A stretch of 64,000 nt of DNA from JAVJST01 sp965229715 (GCA_965229715.1 CBDDJL010000004.1:744001-808000), one strand, 5' to 3'. Shown: positions 41,340 to 49,940, counted from the first letter of the stretch. The notes: generated by a model from the sequence alone, not told the origin. Numbers and translations are program-made.

Positions 41340-43712
41340 TCAGCCGACGGCCGCGATGCCGCGCTCCAGGGCATCGAGCAGGATATCGACGTGTTCGGGC
41401 AGGGTCGCAAGCGTCGGCCGGATCTTGACGATATTGCCATGCGGGCCGGTGCGTGCCACGAGAACGCCGTTGTCCTTCATATGCTCGACGACCCGGATCG
41501 TTTCGTCGACCGCCGGTGTCTTGTCCTTGCGGTCCGTCACCAGTTCGATGCCCGCAAACATCCCCTTGCCGCGCACGTCGCCGATCAGCGGGTGGCGTTG
41601 GGCCAAGGCATCGAGGCCGTTGAAAAGATACCGTCCCGACCGCGCCACGCGCGCCAGGACATCTTCCTGTTCGACCACGTCGAGCACGGCGTTTCCGGCG
41701 GCCGCGGCGACCGGGTTGCCGCCGTAAGTATTGAAGTAGCTTGTATGCTTGGCGAACTCGGCCGCGATCGCCGGCGTCGTCGCGACGACGGCGAGTGGCA
41801 TGCCGTTGCCCATGGGTTTGCCCATGGTGACAATGTCGGGAACAACGCCCGAGTCCATGATCGCCCACATGTTCTCGCCCATACGGCACATGCCGGACTG
41901 CACCTCGTCGGCGACGACAAGACCGCCGGCGGCGCGAACGCGCGCGTAAACGCCGGCGAAGTATCCGTCGGGCGCGTCCATGATGCAGTAGCCCTCAAAG
42001 GACGCCTCGCCCACGAACATGGCGACGCCGTGACCGCTTTCCTCGAGCGCGTCGATGGCGATATCCACATCGGCGGCATAAGTCGGGCCGATATCGTCGA
42101 TGGCCCCGTGACGCCCGCGATAGGCATCCGGGATATCGACGACCTCGACATGGTCGGGCTTGTAGCCTTCGGGCCAGTCACTCGGCGACAGGTCGGTAAC
42201 GGAGATCGAGCTCCCGTGATAAACGCCCTGGGTCACGATGGCGCCGGTCTTGCCCGTCACCGCTCGGGCAATCTGGAACGCAAGATCGTTTGCCTCGGTG
42301 CCCGTGCAGACCAGCAGACAGGTCCCGAGATCGCCCGGCAGGGTCTCGGCCAGACGCTCGGCGTAGCGCACGATGTTGTCGTGCAGGTACCGGGTATGGG
42401 TGTTGAGCGTGTGAAGCTGGCGCGACACTTCGCCGACAATATGCGGATGGCAGTGGCCCATCGACGCGACGTTGTTGTAGCCGTCGAGATAGCGTTTGCC
42501 GTCTGCGTCCCACATCCAGACGCCTTGGCCCCGCACCAGCTGAACCGGCTTCTGATAAAACAGGTGATAGCTCGGCGAAAGCGCCTTGTCCCGGCGCGCC
42601 GCGAGGTCATTGTCGTTCGGGAACGCCACTTGGAGCGCCGTCTTCGCCGCGAACCCGCAGGCCATGCGATACCGCGCCTGCGCTTCATCCGGATCAACCG
42701 CAGCGTAACGGCGCAGGTTGTCGATCGACATCGGATACATGTCGCGTATGTAGCCGGGACAATCGTCGAGCGATCTGCGATAGGCGTTGAGCTGTAGCGA
42801 CAGTACCAGACGCACGAGGATCAGATCGTGCAGCACGCCGATCTCGTCTTCGCGAAGCGGGAACCGGGCATGAAAACCCTCTACCAAGGCCGCGACCGTG
42901 CCGAGAATGTCGTCGGTGTATTCCAGATAACTGGCGCCCGAGACACCGAGATCGCAAATCACGGGCGCGTGCACCATGTCGCCGAAATCGATGATCCCGG
43001 CGATTTCATCCGGGCGTGCCGGATCGCACAGGATGTTGCCGGCATGGGCATCGGCATGAATGACCTGTGAACGCAGGCCCGAAAGACGGTCCTGCAGCCC
43101 GCCCCGAAGGCGGGACAGCAATGGATCGGCCAGCGGCCGCAGCTCCGCATCGATACGGGCGACAAGTCCGGGGTTGAGCACCAGCCCGTTGCTGATATCC
43201 CAGGCGACGAAATGCCGCGCCGCCGGATCGAAAAATCCTGAAAGCGCCTGTGTGAGATCGCCTTGCAGTGCGCCGACCCGACGCAGCATGTCGGTTGTCG
43301 GCGGATCCAGATCCATGAGCCGCTCGCCCGGCAGATAATCGAGCACCCGGAGGGTATATTCCGCGCCGCCGCCCAATCCGACGCGGACGGAACTCTCGCC
43401 GTTCTTCGTTTGCCGATGCCGGGGCACCGGCAGCCCCGGCGCATGCCGGGCGATATGGTCGAGGGCGCGGACGAGAAAACCGGTGATCTCCGGCGGCTCG
43501 TCGGTGCTCGCCAGCTTGATCACATAGGCGTTGCCGTCATCGTCCGTGAGTTTCAGATTGCGGTCGCGTTCCCCTTCGAGCGGTTCGGCCGTTCCGGTCA
43601 GGCCGTAATACTTCTCGGCGGCGCGCAGAATATACGCCTCCGGCACGTCCGGCGGCGTGAACTGAAGAATGTAGGGCCGAATGGCCATCTCGGCGGGTGA
43701 AATAGCGTCCAT
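41340..43712 (-). CDS. Bifunctional APH-type kinase and class III PLP aminotransferase/phospholyase fusion
   Basis: A 790-residue two-domain enzyme. Residues 25-335 are an aminoglycoside-phosphotransferase-like kinase with VIHADAHAGNIL (His219, Asp221) and GIIDFGD (242-245). Residues 380-790 are a class III PLP enzyme with GTEANDLA, the DEVQ Asp602 and Lys632 in TMGKPMGNG. Vertebrate hydroxylysine kinase and its partner phospholyase are separate homologues of these halves, and bacterial fusions of this kind suggest phosphorylation of an amino alcohol followed by phosphate elimination. The substrate is not known. ATG 43712 follows GGAGA. It is last in an amine-type gene cluster on this strand. 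Confidence 0.9.
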   Translation of the reverse strand: MDAISPAEMAIRPYILQFTPPDVPEAYILRAAEKYYGLTGTAEPLEGERDRNLKLTDDDGNAYVIKLASTDEPPEITGFLVRALDHIARHAPGLPVPRHRQTKNGESSVRVGLGGGAEYTLRVLDYLPGERLMDLDPPTTDMLRRVGALQGDLTQALSGFFDPAARHFVAWDISNGLVLNPGLVARIDAELRPLADPLLSRLRGGLQDRLSGLRSQVIHADAHAGNILCDPARPDEIAGIIDFGDMVHAPVICDLGVSGASYLEYTDDILGTVAALVEGFHARFPLREDEIGVLHDLILVRLVLSLQLNAYRRSLDDCPGYIRDMYPMSIDNLRRYAAVDPDEAQARYRMACGFAAKTALQVAFPNDNDLAARRDKALSPSYHLFYQKPVQLVRGQGVWMWDADGKRYLDGYNNVASMGHCHPHIVGEVSRQLHTLNTHTRYLHDNIVRYAERLAETLPGDLGTCLLVCTGTEANDLAFQIARAVTGKTGAIVTQGVYHGSSISVTDLSPSDWPEGYKPDHVEVVDIPDAYRGRHGAIDDIGPTYAADVDIAIDALEESGHGVAMFVGEASFEGYCIMDAPDGYFAGVYARVRAAGGLVVADEVQSGMCRMGENMWAIMDSGVVPDIVTMGKPMGNGMPLAVVATTPAIAAEFAKHTSYFNTYGGNPVAAAAGNAVLDVVEQEDVLARVARSGRYLFNGLDALAQRHPLIGDVRGKGMFAGIELVTDRKDKTPAVDETIRVVEHMKDNGVLVARTGPHGNIVKIRPTLATLPEHVDILLDALERGIAAVG

Positions 43713-43796
43713 CGAAGTCTCCGCTTGTCTCGGAACTGCGGCATTATCCGGGTGAACGTGTGCGGCGCAAACATCCGGAATGTGACGGTCAGAGCG

Positions 43797-44861
43797 TCAT
43801 TTCGCAAAACGGGCAGGGCGGAACCGGTCGAGCACATCGGCCATGCCACGTTCCAGGACTTCCTGCGCCGCCAGCCGCCCGACCAGAGCAGCCAACGTGA
43901 CGCCGCTGTGCATGACCGTCAGATAGAGCCCGTCGATGCCGGGCGCCGGACCGATCACCGGCACGTCGTCGGCCGGGATCGGCCGCACGCCGAGCGAATG
44001 CCGGCCAACCGCCAGTTCCCCGTCGAAACGGAGTAGCGCCGAGACCTTGGCGAGCATGTCGCGTGCCGCCGCGTCACGGTCGTTGGGCGGCGGACCGCCC
44101 CCGAAATCCTCGCCGGAGACGATCCGACCGTCGACATTCTGGCGGAAGTGCGCCTTGGGCGAAAGAACGATGCGGTTGAGGATGGGCGGCACCGGCACGC
44201 TCTGGACAAGAAAACCCGGCAGATTGGACATCGGCAGCTCGACGCCCAACGGCTCGACGAGGTCCGCCGTCGCCACCCCGGCGGCCAGCACCACCCGATC
44301 CGCCGCATAGGCGTCGTTGCCGGCCACGACGCCGGCAACCCGTCCGCCGTCTGTTGCAATCGCCGTAACGCTCTCGTCGGACACCCGGGCGCCCGACGAT
44401 ACCGCCGCATCCAGCAACGCCTCCGCCGTCGCAACCGGCGACAGGCTGCCTTCCGCCATGCTGAGCGCGGCGCGTTCGGGCGGGTGTTTCAGGGCCGGTT
44501 CCAGCCGGGCGATCTCGTCCCGGCCGACGAGGCGCATCGGGTAGCCGCGTTCCGCCGCCTCCGCGATGTCGGATTCCAGAACGGCCGGGTCGTCCTCCCA
44601 CCACAGGCTGCCACTCCAGCCGACAGCAACCGTGTTGCCCGGTTCCGCCTGCAGACGGTGCCACTCAAGGATCGCCAGCATGCGGAGATCGTGATAGTGG
44701 CGCGGGTTGCCGGGCGCGGAATTGATCCACGCGAAGGAGTCCGCCGTGGCGATGCCGCCGCGCCGGCCGCCGCTGAAGACGGTGACGTCCGCGCCCTCGC
44801 GCGCGAGATGACAGGCAATAGATGCGCCGATGATCCCGGCGCCGACGACGGCGATCTGCAT
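43797..44861 (-). CDS. FAD-dependent oxidoreductase of the glycine/D-amino acid oxidase (DAO) family
   Basis: The 354-residue flavoprotein opens with the dinucleotide fingerprint IAVVGAGIIGASIACHLARE and a second FAD segment TADSFAWINSAPGNP. It ends with the DAO-type GVRPIPADDVPVIGPAPGID and HSGVTLAALVGRL. Family members oxidise secondary or primary amines such as sarcosine, N-methyl amino acids or D-amino acids. The stop lies 84 bases upstream of the kinase-aminotransferase gene and its start is ten bases after the RidA gene, indicating a shared operon. Substrate open. Confidence 0.9.
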   Translation of the reverse strand: MQIAVVGAGIIGASIACHLAREGADVTVFSGGRRGGIATADSFAWINSAPGNPRHYHDLRMLAILEWHRLQAEPGNTVAVGWSGSLWWEDDPAVLESDIAEAAERGYPMRLVGRDEIARLEPALKHPPERAALSMAEGSLSPVATAEALLDAAVSSGARVSDESVTAIATDGGRVAGVVAGNDAYAADRVVLAAGVATADLVEPLGVELPMSNLPGFLVQSVPVPPILNRIVLSPKAHFRQNVDGRIVSGEDFGGGPPPNDRDAAARDMLAKVSALLRFDGELAVGRHSLGVRPIPADDVPVIGPAPGIDGLYLTVMHSGVTLAALVGRLAAQEVLERGMADVLDRFRPARFAK

Positions 44862-44870
44862 GATTCGTAC

Positions 44871-45221
44871 CTAGGGTCCGGTCGCGGCGACCGCCATGAT
44901 CTCGACATGGAACTTCGACGCCGCCAGCCGCTTCGATTCGACGCACGCCCGCGCCGGCGGATTGTCCGGGTCGACCCATGCATCCCAGACCGCGTTCATT
45001 TCCTGGAAGTCGTCCATGTCGGTCAGCCAGATGGTCGCCGACAACAGCCGCGACTTGTCGCTGCCGCACCGCGCCAGCAGGCTATCGATCGACCCCAGAA
45101 TATCCTGCGTTTCCTCGGTAACGTTGCCGCCTTCGCCAACCTGCCCCGCAAGGTAGATTGTATCGCCGTGAACCACGGCCTGGCTCATGCGCGCGCCCTT
45201 GTCGTGCCGTTCGATGGACAT
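44871..45221 (-). CDS. RidA family (YjgF/YER057c/UK114) protein
   Basis: A 116-residue RidA-fold protein with the ending RACVESKRLAASKFHVEIMAVA, in which Arg and Glu match the active-site residues of the family, plus GDTIYLAGQVGEG and the TEETQDILGSIDSLL helix. RidA proteins hydrolyse reactive enamine or imine intermediates made by PLP or FAD amine enzymes, consistent with the adjacent DAO-type oxidase. The ATG at 45221 follows GGGAGGG; the longer frame extends into the intergenic hairpins and is not real. Confidence 0.9.
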   Translation of the reverse strand: MSIERHDKGARMSQAVVHGDTIYLAGQVGEGGNVTEETQDILGSIDSLLARCGSDKSRLLSATIWLTDMDDFQEMNAVWDAWVDPDNPPARACVESKRLAASKFHVEIMAVAATGP

Positions 45222-45322
45222 CGTTTTTCCCTCCCGGTTACCGTACGATCGATCAGACAGCATTGCCCGACGAGGCCGCCTCGTCGAGGCTGAATTTGGA
45301 TCGGGAGCGGGTAAGACCAGAT

Positions 45323-45362
45323 CATGTTTTGACGGAATCGCTTTGGCGATCCGCAAAACATG
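45323..45362. repeat. Intergenic hairpin repeat, copy 1
   Basis: An imperfect inverted repeat with arms CATGTTTTGACGGAATCGC and GCGATCCGCAAAACATG (two gaps). It shares the word GTTTTGACGGAA with the neighbouring hairpin at 45389-45448, so both appear to be members of one repeat family. Confidence 0.6.
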
Positions 45363-45388
45363 TGAATCTGCTCGAAACTTAAGGAATC

Positions 45389-45448
45389 GATCGGATTCAC
45401 ACGTTTCTGACGAAACGCTCCGCGTTTCCGTCAAAACGTGATCCGATC
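45389..45448. repeat. Intergenic hairpin repeat, copy 2
   Basis: A long imperfect hairpin of about 27-30 paired bases: the left arm runs 45389-45418 from GATCGGATTCAC, and the right arm runs 45422-45448 ending GTGATCCGATC, with three bases between. Read on the minus strand, the right arm contains GTTTTGACGGAAACGC, as in copy 1. Confidence 0.65.
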
Positions 45449-45479
45449 TAACCGGCGTTGAAGTGATACATGCCGTTCG

Positions 45480-45537
45480 TCCCGGCGCAGGCCGGGACCT
45501 CGTGCAATGCCACTTCAGATCCCGGCCTGCGCCGGGA
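45480..45537. repeat. REP-like paired palindrome
   Basis: TCCCGGCGCAGGCCGGGA (45480-45497) and its exact reverse complement (45520-45537) are separated by 22 bases. Each 18-base arm is itself a palindromic hairpin with 7-base stems. This is the structure of a REP pair (BIME) as found dispersed in proteobacterial genomes. It ends 23 bases before the 3' end of the Rieske gene, where a pair of hairpins could also stop or protect transcripts. Confidence 0.75.
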
Positions 45538-45560
45538 TGAGCGGAGACATTGGCAAGCTG

Positions 45561-46700
45561 CTAGCCCTCTCCGAGTGCCTGCAGCACCTTCGATTGGAAA
45601 TCGTGGACGGCGTGCTCGCTCATGTAGGTGCGGCCCTCGTCGACGACGAAGCGGCCCTGGCCGTAACCGAGACTATGCAGCCCTTTTTGCACGCTTTCGA
45701 CGAGCGGGAAATCCTCACGCCGGACGACATCGATGAAGTCGATGACATCCTGCTCTTCGGCCGTCGGCGTGTCGGCATCGAGGTACCATTCGATGCGCTG
45801 GCGGGTCTTTTCCGGTCCCGCCGGCAGATTATGAAACACGGTCAGCTTGCCGCCGGGGTAGAACTCGAACGACGTCAGCGGGAAGACGTACCAGCCGCCG
45901 AACTCGTCGGCGCGCGGCGAACTGGGGTTTTCGACCTTGTAGCCCTGCATATCGCCCCGGTCGCCGGAGCTGTGATGATGGTAACCGCCCATCACCTCGA
46001 TCCGGTAGTCGGTCATGTCGAGCGCGTTCTGGCTCAGGGTCGGGTGACTGACCGGGCAGTGATAGCACTCGGAATAGTTCTCGACCACGTTCTTCCAGTT
46101 GGCCTGAACGTCGTATTCCTTCACGTAGGCGAGTTTGAGTTTCTCAGGCTCGGCGCAGAACGAGCGGAACTGCTCTTCCATGCCGTCGACGACCTCCGTC
46201 ATCGGCCGCGCGTCAGGATCGAGGTTGTAAAAGACAAAGCCCATAAAGACCTCGACACGGACGGGCTTGAGACAGAACTTGCCCTTGTCGAGATTGATGG
46301 CGTGCTCTTCCTCGGGGATTCGCTTCAATTCGCCGGTAAGATCGTAGGACCAGGAATGATACGGACAGACGATCAGCGTCCTGACCCGGCCCTCGCCCTC
46401 GAGCAGTCGGTGCGCCCGGTGCTGACAGACGTTGTGATAGGCGACGACCTCGCCGGTGCGGTCCTTCATGATCATCACGCTCTGGTCACCGATGTCGCGA
46501 ACCATGTAGGACCCCGGTTTTTCGAGCGAACAGATATGCCCGGCGTAAATCCAGTTCCGGTACATGATGGCCGGCATCTCGGCGGCGAAGACCACCGGGT
46601 CGTAATAATAATTACCGGGCAGCGTGAACGAGCGCTCGGGCTCGGTCTCGAAGGTCTTTTCCGGGTCGGCGCCCATCGGGATGATCGATGCGCTGGACAT
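45561..46700 (-). CDS. Rieske non-haem iron oxygenase, quaternary-amine type
   Basis: A 379-residue oxygenase alpha subunit. The Rieske cluster ligands are Cys92 and His94 (CQHRAH) and Cys112 and His115 (CPYHSW). The catalytic iron site is ENYSECYHCPVSH (His214, His219), with the position that is Asp in ring-hydroxylating enzymes filled by Glu211. That glutamate is a feature reported for carnitine and related quaternary-ammonium oxygenases, so N-demethylation or C-N cleavage of a betaine or carnitine-like substrate is likely. No reductase gene is adjacent. ATG 46700 follows AGGAGA. It heads the minus-strand amine cluster. Confidence 0.88.
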   Translation of the reverse strand: MSSASIIPMGADPEKTFETEPERSFTLPGNYYYDPVVFAAEMPAIMYRNWIYAGHICSLEKPGSYMVRDIGDQSVMIMKDRTGEVVAYHNVCQHRAHRLLEGEGRVRTLIVCPYHSWSYDLTGELKRIPEEEHAINLDKGKFCLKPVRVEVFMGFVFYNLDPDARPMTEVVDGMEEQFRSFCAEPEKLKLAYVKEYDVQANWKNVVENYSECYHCPVSHPTLSQNALDMTDYRIEVMGGYHHHSSGDRGDMQGYKVENPSSPRADEFGGWYVFPLTSFEFYPGGKLTVFHNLPAGPEKTRQRIEWYLDADTPTAEEQDVIDFIDVVRREDFPLVESVQKGLHSLGYGQGRFVVDEGRTYMSEHAVHDFQSKVLQALGEG

Positions 46701-46855
46701 GTCGGCGTCTCCTGAAGCTCCTCAATCGTTGAAGGAGACTAGCGGATATCGCCGAACGGCAGCAATGGTGCCCGGGGTCACCAACATAAAGCAGCCATTG
46801 GATTCAGGGCTATATGTCGCCAAAATCCGGGCAATGGAAACAGAGAGGTATGGTC

Positions 46856-47860
46856 ATGACCGAGTTCGACATCGAAGCCGCGAAGAAGGAGATGGAGCCG
46901 TGGTACTGGCACGGCATTCAGACGTTCTTCAAATGCCCGTGGGACGAGGACCCCAACAATTGCGATATCGCGCTGGTCGGCGTGCCGCACAGCTCCGGCA
47001 ACGGCTCGACCGAACGCGACCAGCATCTCGGCCCGCGCGCCGTACGCAATTCGTCCGGCTGGTACCGGCGCGGCCATCAGGAATTCGGGTTCGTGCCGTG
47101 GGACGCCTGCCGCATTCACGATCTCGGCGACGTACCGCTGCCCCAGGCGATGGTCAACGATATCTGCGTCGAGCATATCGAGGCCTATTACAAGACCATT
47201 GACGCGGCCGGCTGCCGGCCCGTCTCCATCGGTGGCGACCACGCGATCACCGGACCGATCCTCAAGGCGCTCGCCGGCAAGGACGCGAAGACGACTAACG
47301 GCGGCAAGTGCGCATTGCTGCATTTCGACGCCCACCGCGACGACTACCAGCACATCCCGCACTGGCTCGGCTCGGTCCGGTCGGCGGCGCACTGGGCGCA
47401 TTACACCGTGGTCGAGGAACACGTCGATCCGGAGCGCAGCGTGCAGATCGGCATGCGCGGCAACCCGATCAAGCCGCGCCCCGATATCTGGGAAAGCAAG
47501 CTCGGCTACCGGATGATCCCGTCGAAGGAGTTTTACAAGATCGGCATCGAGGAGACGATCCGCACCGTCCGCGACCGCGTCGGCGACATGCCGCTCTACA
47601 TTACCTTCGATCTCGACGTGCTCGACCCGGCGGAAGCGCCCGGCGTCGCCAACCTGGAGCCGGTGCACCGGGGCCTACGCGGCTGGGAGGTCATGGAAAT
47701 CTTCCACGGGCTGCGCGGCATGGACATCATCGGCGCCGACATCGTCTGCATGATCCCGTCCAAGGACTCGGCGACCAACATCACGGCGATGACGTCGGCG
47801 GTGCTGATGTTCGAGATGCTGTCCCTCATTGCCGACCGGGTCGGCAACGGGTCCTGTTAG
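46856..47860 (+). CDS. Arginase/agmatinase family ureohydrolase
   Basis: A 334-residue ureohydrolase. Manganese ligands are in GGDHAITGPIL, LLHFDAHRDDY and ITFDLDVLDPAEAPG, all conserved. The Glu preceding the final helices (TNITAMTSAVLMFEML) and the overall length fit agmatinase-like or guanidinobutyrase-like enzymes rather than arginase proper; substrate unresolved. The ATG at 46856 is seven bases after GAGAGG; an ATG at 46850 overlaps the ribosome site too closely. Divergent from the Rieske gene. An insertion sequence lies ten bases after its stop and may now end its transcript. Confidence 0.87.
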   Translation: MTEFDIEAAKKEMEPWYWHGIQTFFKCPWDEDPNNCDIALVGVPHSSGNGSTERDQHLGPRAVRNSSGWYRRGHQEFGFVPWDACRIHDLGDVPLPQAMVNDICVEHIEAYYKTIDAAGCRPVSIGGDHAITGPILKALAGKDAKTTNGGKCALLHFDAHRDDYQHIPHWLGSVRSAAHWAHYTVVEEHVDPERSVQIGMRGNPIKPRPDIWESKLGYRMIPSKEFYKIGIEETIRTVRDRVGDMPLYITFDLDVLDPAEAPGVANLEPVHRGLRGWEVMEIFHGLRGMDIIGADIVCMIPSKDSATNITAMTSAVLMFEMLSLIADRVGNGSC

Positions 47861-47949
47861 GGGATTAGCTGAGGCTGTTGAAAAACTCTCCGTTGTTGGC
47901 GAGTTGAAGTCGTGATTCAGTTTTCCCGGTGATTCGGGAGGACTGAACG

Positions 47950-49308
47950 ATGATGGGCGAGCGATGCAGGGATCAGGATCGTCTGTTCTATGAGTTCGAT
48001 CTGGATGAGATGGTGCCGCGGGACCACCTGCTGCGCCGGATTGACACGGTTCTCGATCTCGACTGGCTGCGAAAGGAGCTTGCGCCTTTCTACAGCCACA
48101 CGGGCCGCCCCTCGATCTGCCCCGAGTTGATGATCCGCATGCTGCTGGTGGGTTACTGCCATTCGATCCGCTCGGAGCGCCGGTTGTGCGAGGAGGTCCG
48201 GGTCAATCTTGCGTACCGTTGGTTCTGCCGTCTGGGGCTGGAGGACCGGGTGCCGGACCACTCGACGTTCTCGGTCAACCGGCATGGGCGGTTCAGAGAC
48301 AGCAATCTGTTCCGTCAGGTGTTCGAGGCCGTTGTCAGGCGTTGCATGGAAGCAGGTCTGGTCGGCGGCGAAGGCTTCGCCGTCGATGCCTCGGTGATCG
48401 AGACCGACGCCAGCCGGTTCCAGCGGATCGAGGGAAGTGAGGTCGACTGGACGGACGAACAGCGGTCGACGCGAGCGGTCCGGGAGTATCTGGCGGCGCT
48501 GGAGGGCGACAATCCGCCGACCAATCCCAAACAGAAGCCCAAGGCCATGTCGCCGGTCGATCCGGCGGCCGCGTGGACGACGCGGGGCCGCAACAAGGTG
48601 ATGTTCGGCTACAGCCTCAACTATCTGATCGACATGGAGCACGCGGTGATCGTCGATGTCGAGGCGACGCCGACGCGCATCACCAAGGAGGTCGATGCGA
48701 CCGAGACCATGCTGGAGCGCACCGAAGATCGCTTCGGCCTGAAGCCCGGCCACGTGGCGGGCGATGTCGCCTACGGTACCGGCGAGATGCTGGGTTGGCT
48801 TGCCGACCAGGGGATCGAGCCGCACATTCCGGTATGGGACAAGGGCAAGCGGGGCGACGGGACGTTCTCGCGCGAGGATTTTCGCTACGATGATGAGAGC
48901 GATGTCTATGTTTGTCCGGGCGGCAACGTCCTGAAGACAACCGGCAAGGTCCACGATGGCAAGACGTTGCTCTACCGGGCATCGAAGCGCGACTGCGATC
49001 CGTGCCCGCTCGAATCAAAGTGTTGCCCGAACGGGCCGTCGCGCAAGCTACCCCGCGACGTGAACGAGGCAGCCAGGGACATGGCCCGCGCCCTGATGGG
49101 GACGGACGCCTATGATCGTTCGGCGGTCCGAAGAAAGAAGATCGAGACCCTGTTCGGCGAGGCCAAACGAACTCTCGGCATGACACGCCTGAGGCTGAGA
49201 GGACTGACCGGCGCGACAGACGAGTTCCTGCTCACCGCCACCGTTCAGAACCTCAAACGCCTTGCCAAACTCGCCGCCATCCCGCCACCACGACCCGTCG
49301 CAGTCTGA
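47950..49308 (+). CDS. IS1182 family transposase
   Basis: A 452-residue DDE transposase. The N-terminal InsH-type domain (about 15-120) has the pattern RPSICPELMIRMLLVGYCHS. Catalytic residues are Asp in FAVDASVIETDASR, Asp in HVAGDVAYGTGEM, and Glu in IETLFGEAKRTLGM. A cysteine cluster (CDPCPLESKCCPNG) near residue 345 is typical of the family. The frame is intact, so the element may be active. GGGAGGA precedes the first of two adjacent ATGs. Confidence 0.95.
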   Translation: MMGERCRDQDRLFYEFDLDEMVPRDHLLRRIDTVLDLDWLRKELAPFYSHTGRPSICPELMIRMLLVGYCHSIRSERRLCEEVRVNLAYRWFCRLGLEDRVPDHSTFSVNRHGRFRDSNLFRQVFEAVVRRCMEAGLVGGEGFAVDASVIETDASRFQRIEGSEVDWTDEQRSTRAVREYLAALEGDNPPTNPKQKPKAMSPVDPAAAWTTRGRNKVMFGYSLNYLIDMEHAVIVDVEATPTRITKEVDATETMLERTEDRFGLKPGHVAGDVAYGTGEMLGWLADQGIEPHIPVWDKGKRGDGTFSREDFRYDDESDVYVCPGGNVLKTTGKVHDGKTLLYRASKRDCDPCPLESKCCPNGPSRKLPRDVNEAARDMARALMGTDAYDRSAVRRKKIETLFGEAKRTLGMTRLRLRGLTGATDEFLLTATVQNLKRLAKLAAIPPPRPVAV

Positions 49309-49588
49309 CTATGTCCAATCATCAACACCGCAACGAGAAGAACAACAAGAACCGCCGAGGCATCACGCCGAGGCGGAAGCAAAGTGTCCGCTATTAACAA
49401 TAGCGGACACGCCAAACGGACTTCGGGACGAGTTTTTCAACAGCCTCGACTATGTCCAATCATCAACACCGCAACGAGAAGAACAACAAGAACCGCCGAG
49501 GCATCACGCCGAGGCGGAAGCAAAGTGTCCGCTATTAACAATAGCGGACACGCCAAACGGACTTCGGGACGAGTTTTTCAACAGCCTC
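49307..49588 (+). repeat. Perfect 141-base tandem duplication of the IS right end
   Basis: Copy 1 is 49307-49447 and copy 2 is 49448-49588. Both begin GACTATGTCC and end with the 18-base terminal repeat, and I found no mismatch when reading them base by base. The unit begins at the transposase stop codon (the TGA of the gene is 49306-49308). Confidence 0.95.
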
Positions 49589-49940
49589 AGCTATCGTCCG
49601 ACATGCCGGTAAGGGACGCCGCCCACACAACGCCGACCATGCCAGCGCAATCGCCCTCGATGACCTCGATTTTGGCGAACCTGTGCCGCGCGTGCCTGAG
49701 ATGCGTAAGCAGGTGCACAGCGGTGCCGTGCGCCATCTTGCAGACGGCCGTGCCATGCATTTTATCGAGCAGATCGACGCCCTGACCCTCAACGCCTTCC
49801 ATGATCGTGCGATCTTCCTCCGCCGCGGACGCCCCGGTGCCGTAGGCCGACATCAGCATGACGAAAAAAGCGGCCGCGGCGGTTACTTTACCGCGGCGGC
49901 CAGTGGAAAGGGCCGATTTAGCAGTGTTCTCGGTCGACAT
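49587..49940 (-). CDS. Small secreted protein with SH3-like domain
   Basis: A 117-residue protein with an N-terminal signal sequence (basic start, AAAAFFVMLMSAYGTGASA, cut near the first SAA). A compact domain of about 55 residues resembles bacterial SH3-like folds (GTAVCKMAHGTAVHLLTHL, then FAKIEVIEGDCAGMVGVVWA). The two Cys may form a disulfide. The stop codon uses two bases of the insertion sequence: the present TGA replaces a TAA that the reconstructed empty site would provide, leaving the protein unchanged. It follows the YHS-domain gene by eight bases on this strand. Confidence 0.75.
   Translation of the reverse strand: MSTENTAKSALSTGRRGKVTAAAAFFVMLMSAYGTGASAAEEDRTIMEGVEGQGVDLLDKMHGTAVCKMAHGTAVHLLTHLRHARHRFAKIEVIEGDCAGMVGVVWAASLTGMSDDS

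Larger units (their letters stand above)
47871..49588 (+). mobile_element. IS1182-like insertion sequence with duplicated right end
   Basis: Perfect 18-base terminal inverted repeats, GAGGCTGTTGAAAAACTC at 47871-47888 and its complement at 49571-49588, flank one intact transposase gene. AGCT occurs on both sides (47867-47870 and 49589-49592) as a 4-base target duplication; because AGCT is palindromic it also extends the inverted repeats. The last 141 bases, including the right repeat, are present twice in tandem, so an internal copy of the right repeat lies at 49430-49447. A hairpin GTGTCCGCTATT/AATAGCGGACAC within the duplicated unit could act as a terminator. Confidence 0.93.

Noticed and set aside
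49307..49588. Tandem repeats at the IS end as a CRISPR array or attachment site
   Set aside because: Only two copies, no spacers, no cas genes, and the unit contains the terminal inverted repeat.
49262..49612. 116-residue frame with an exact internal protein repeat
   Set aside because: The protein repeat is only the translation of the 141-base tandem duplication at the IS end. It overlaps the transposase stop and runs through the terminal repeats.
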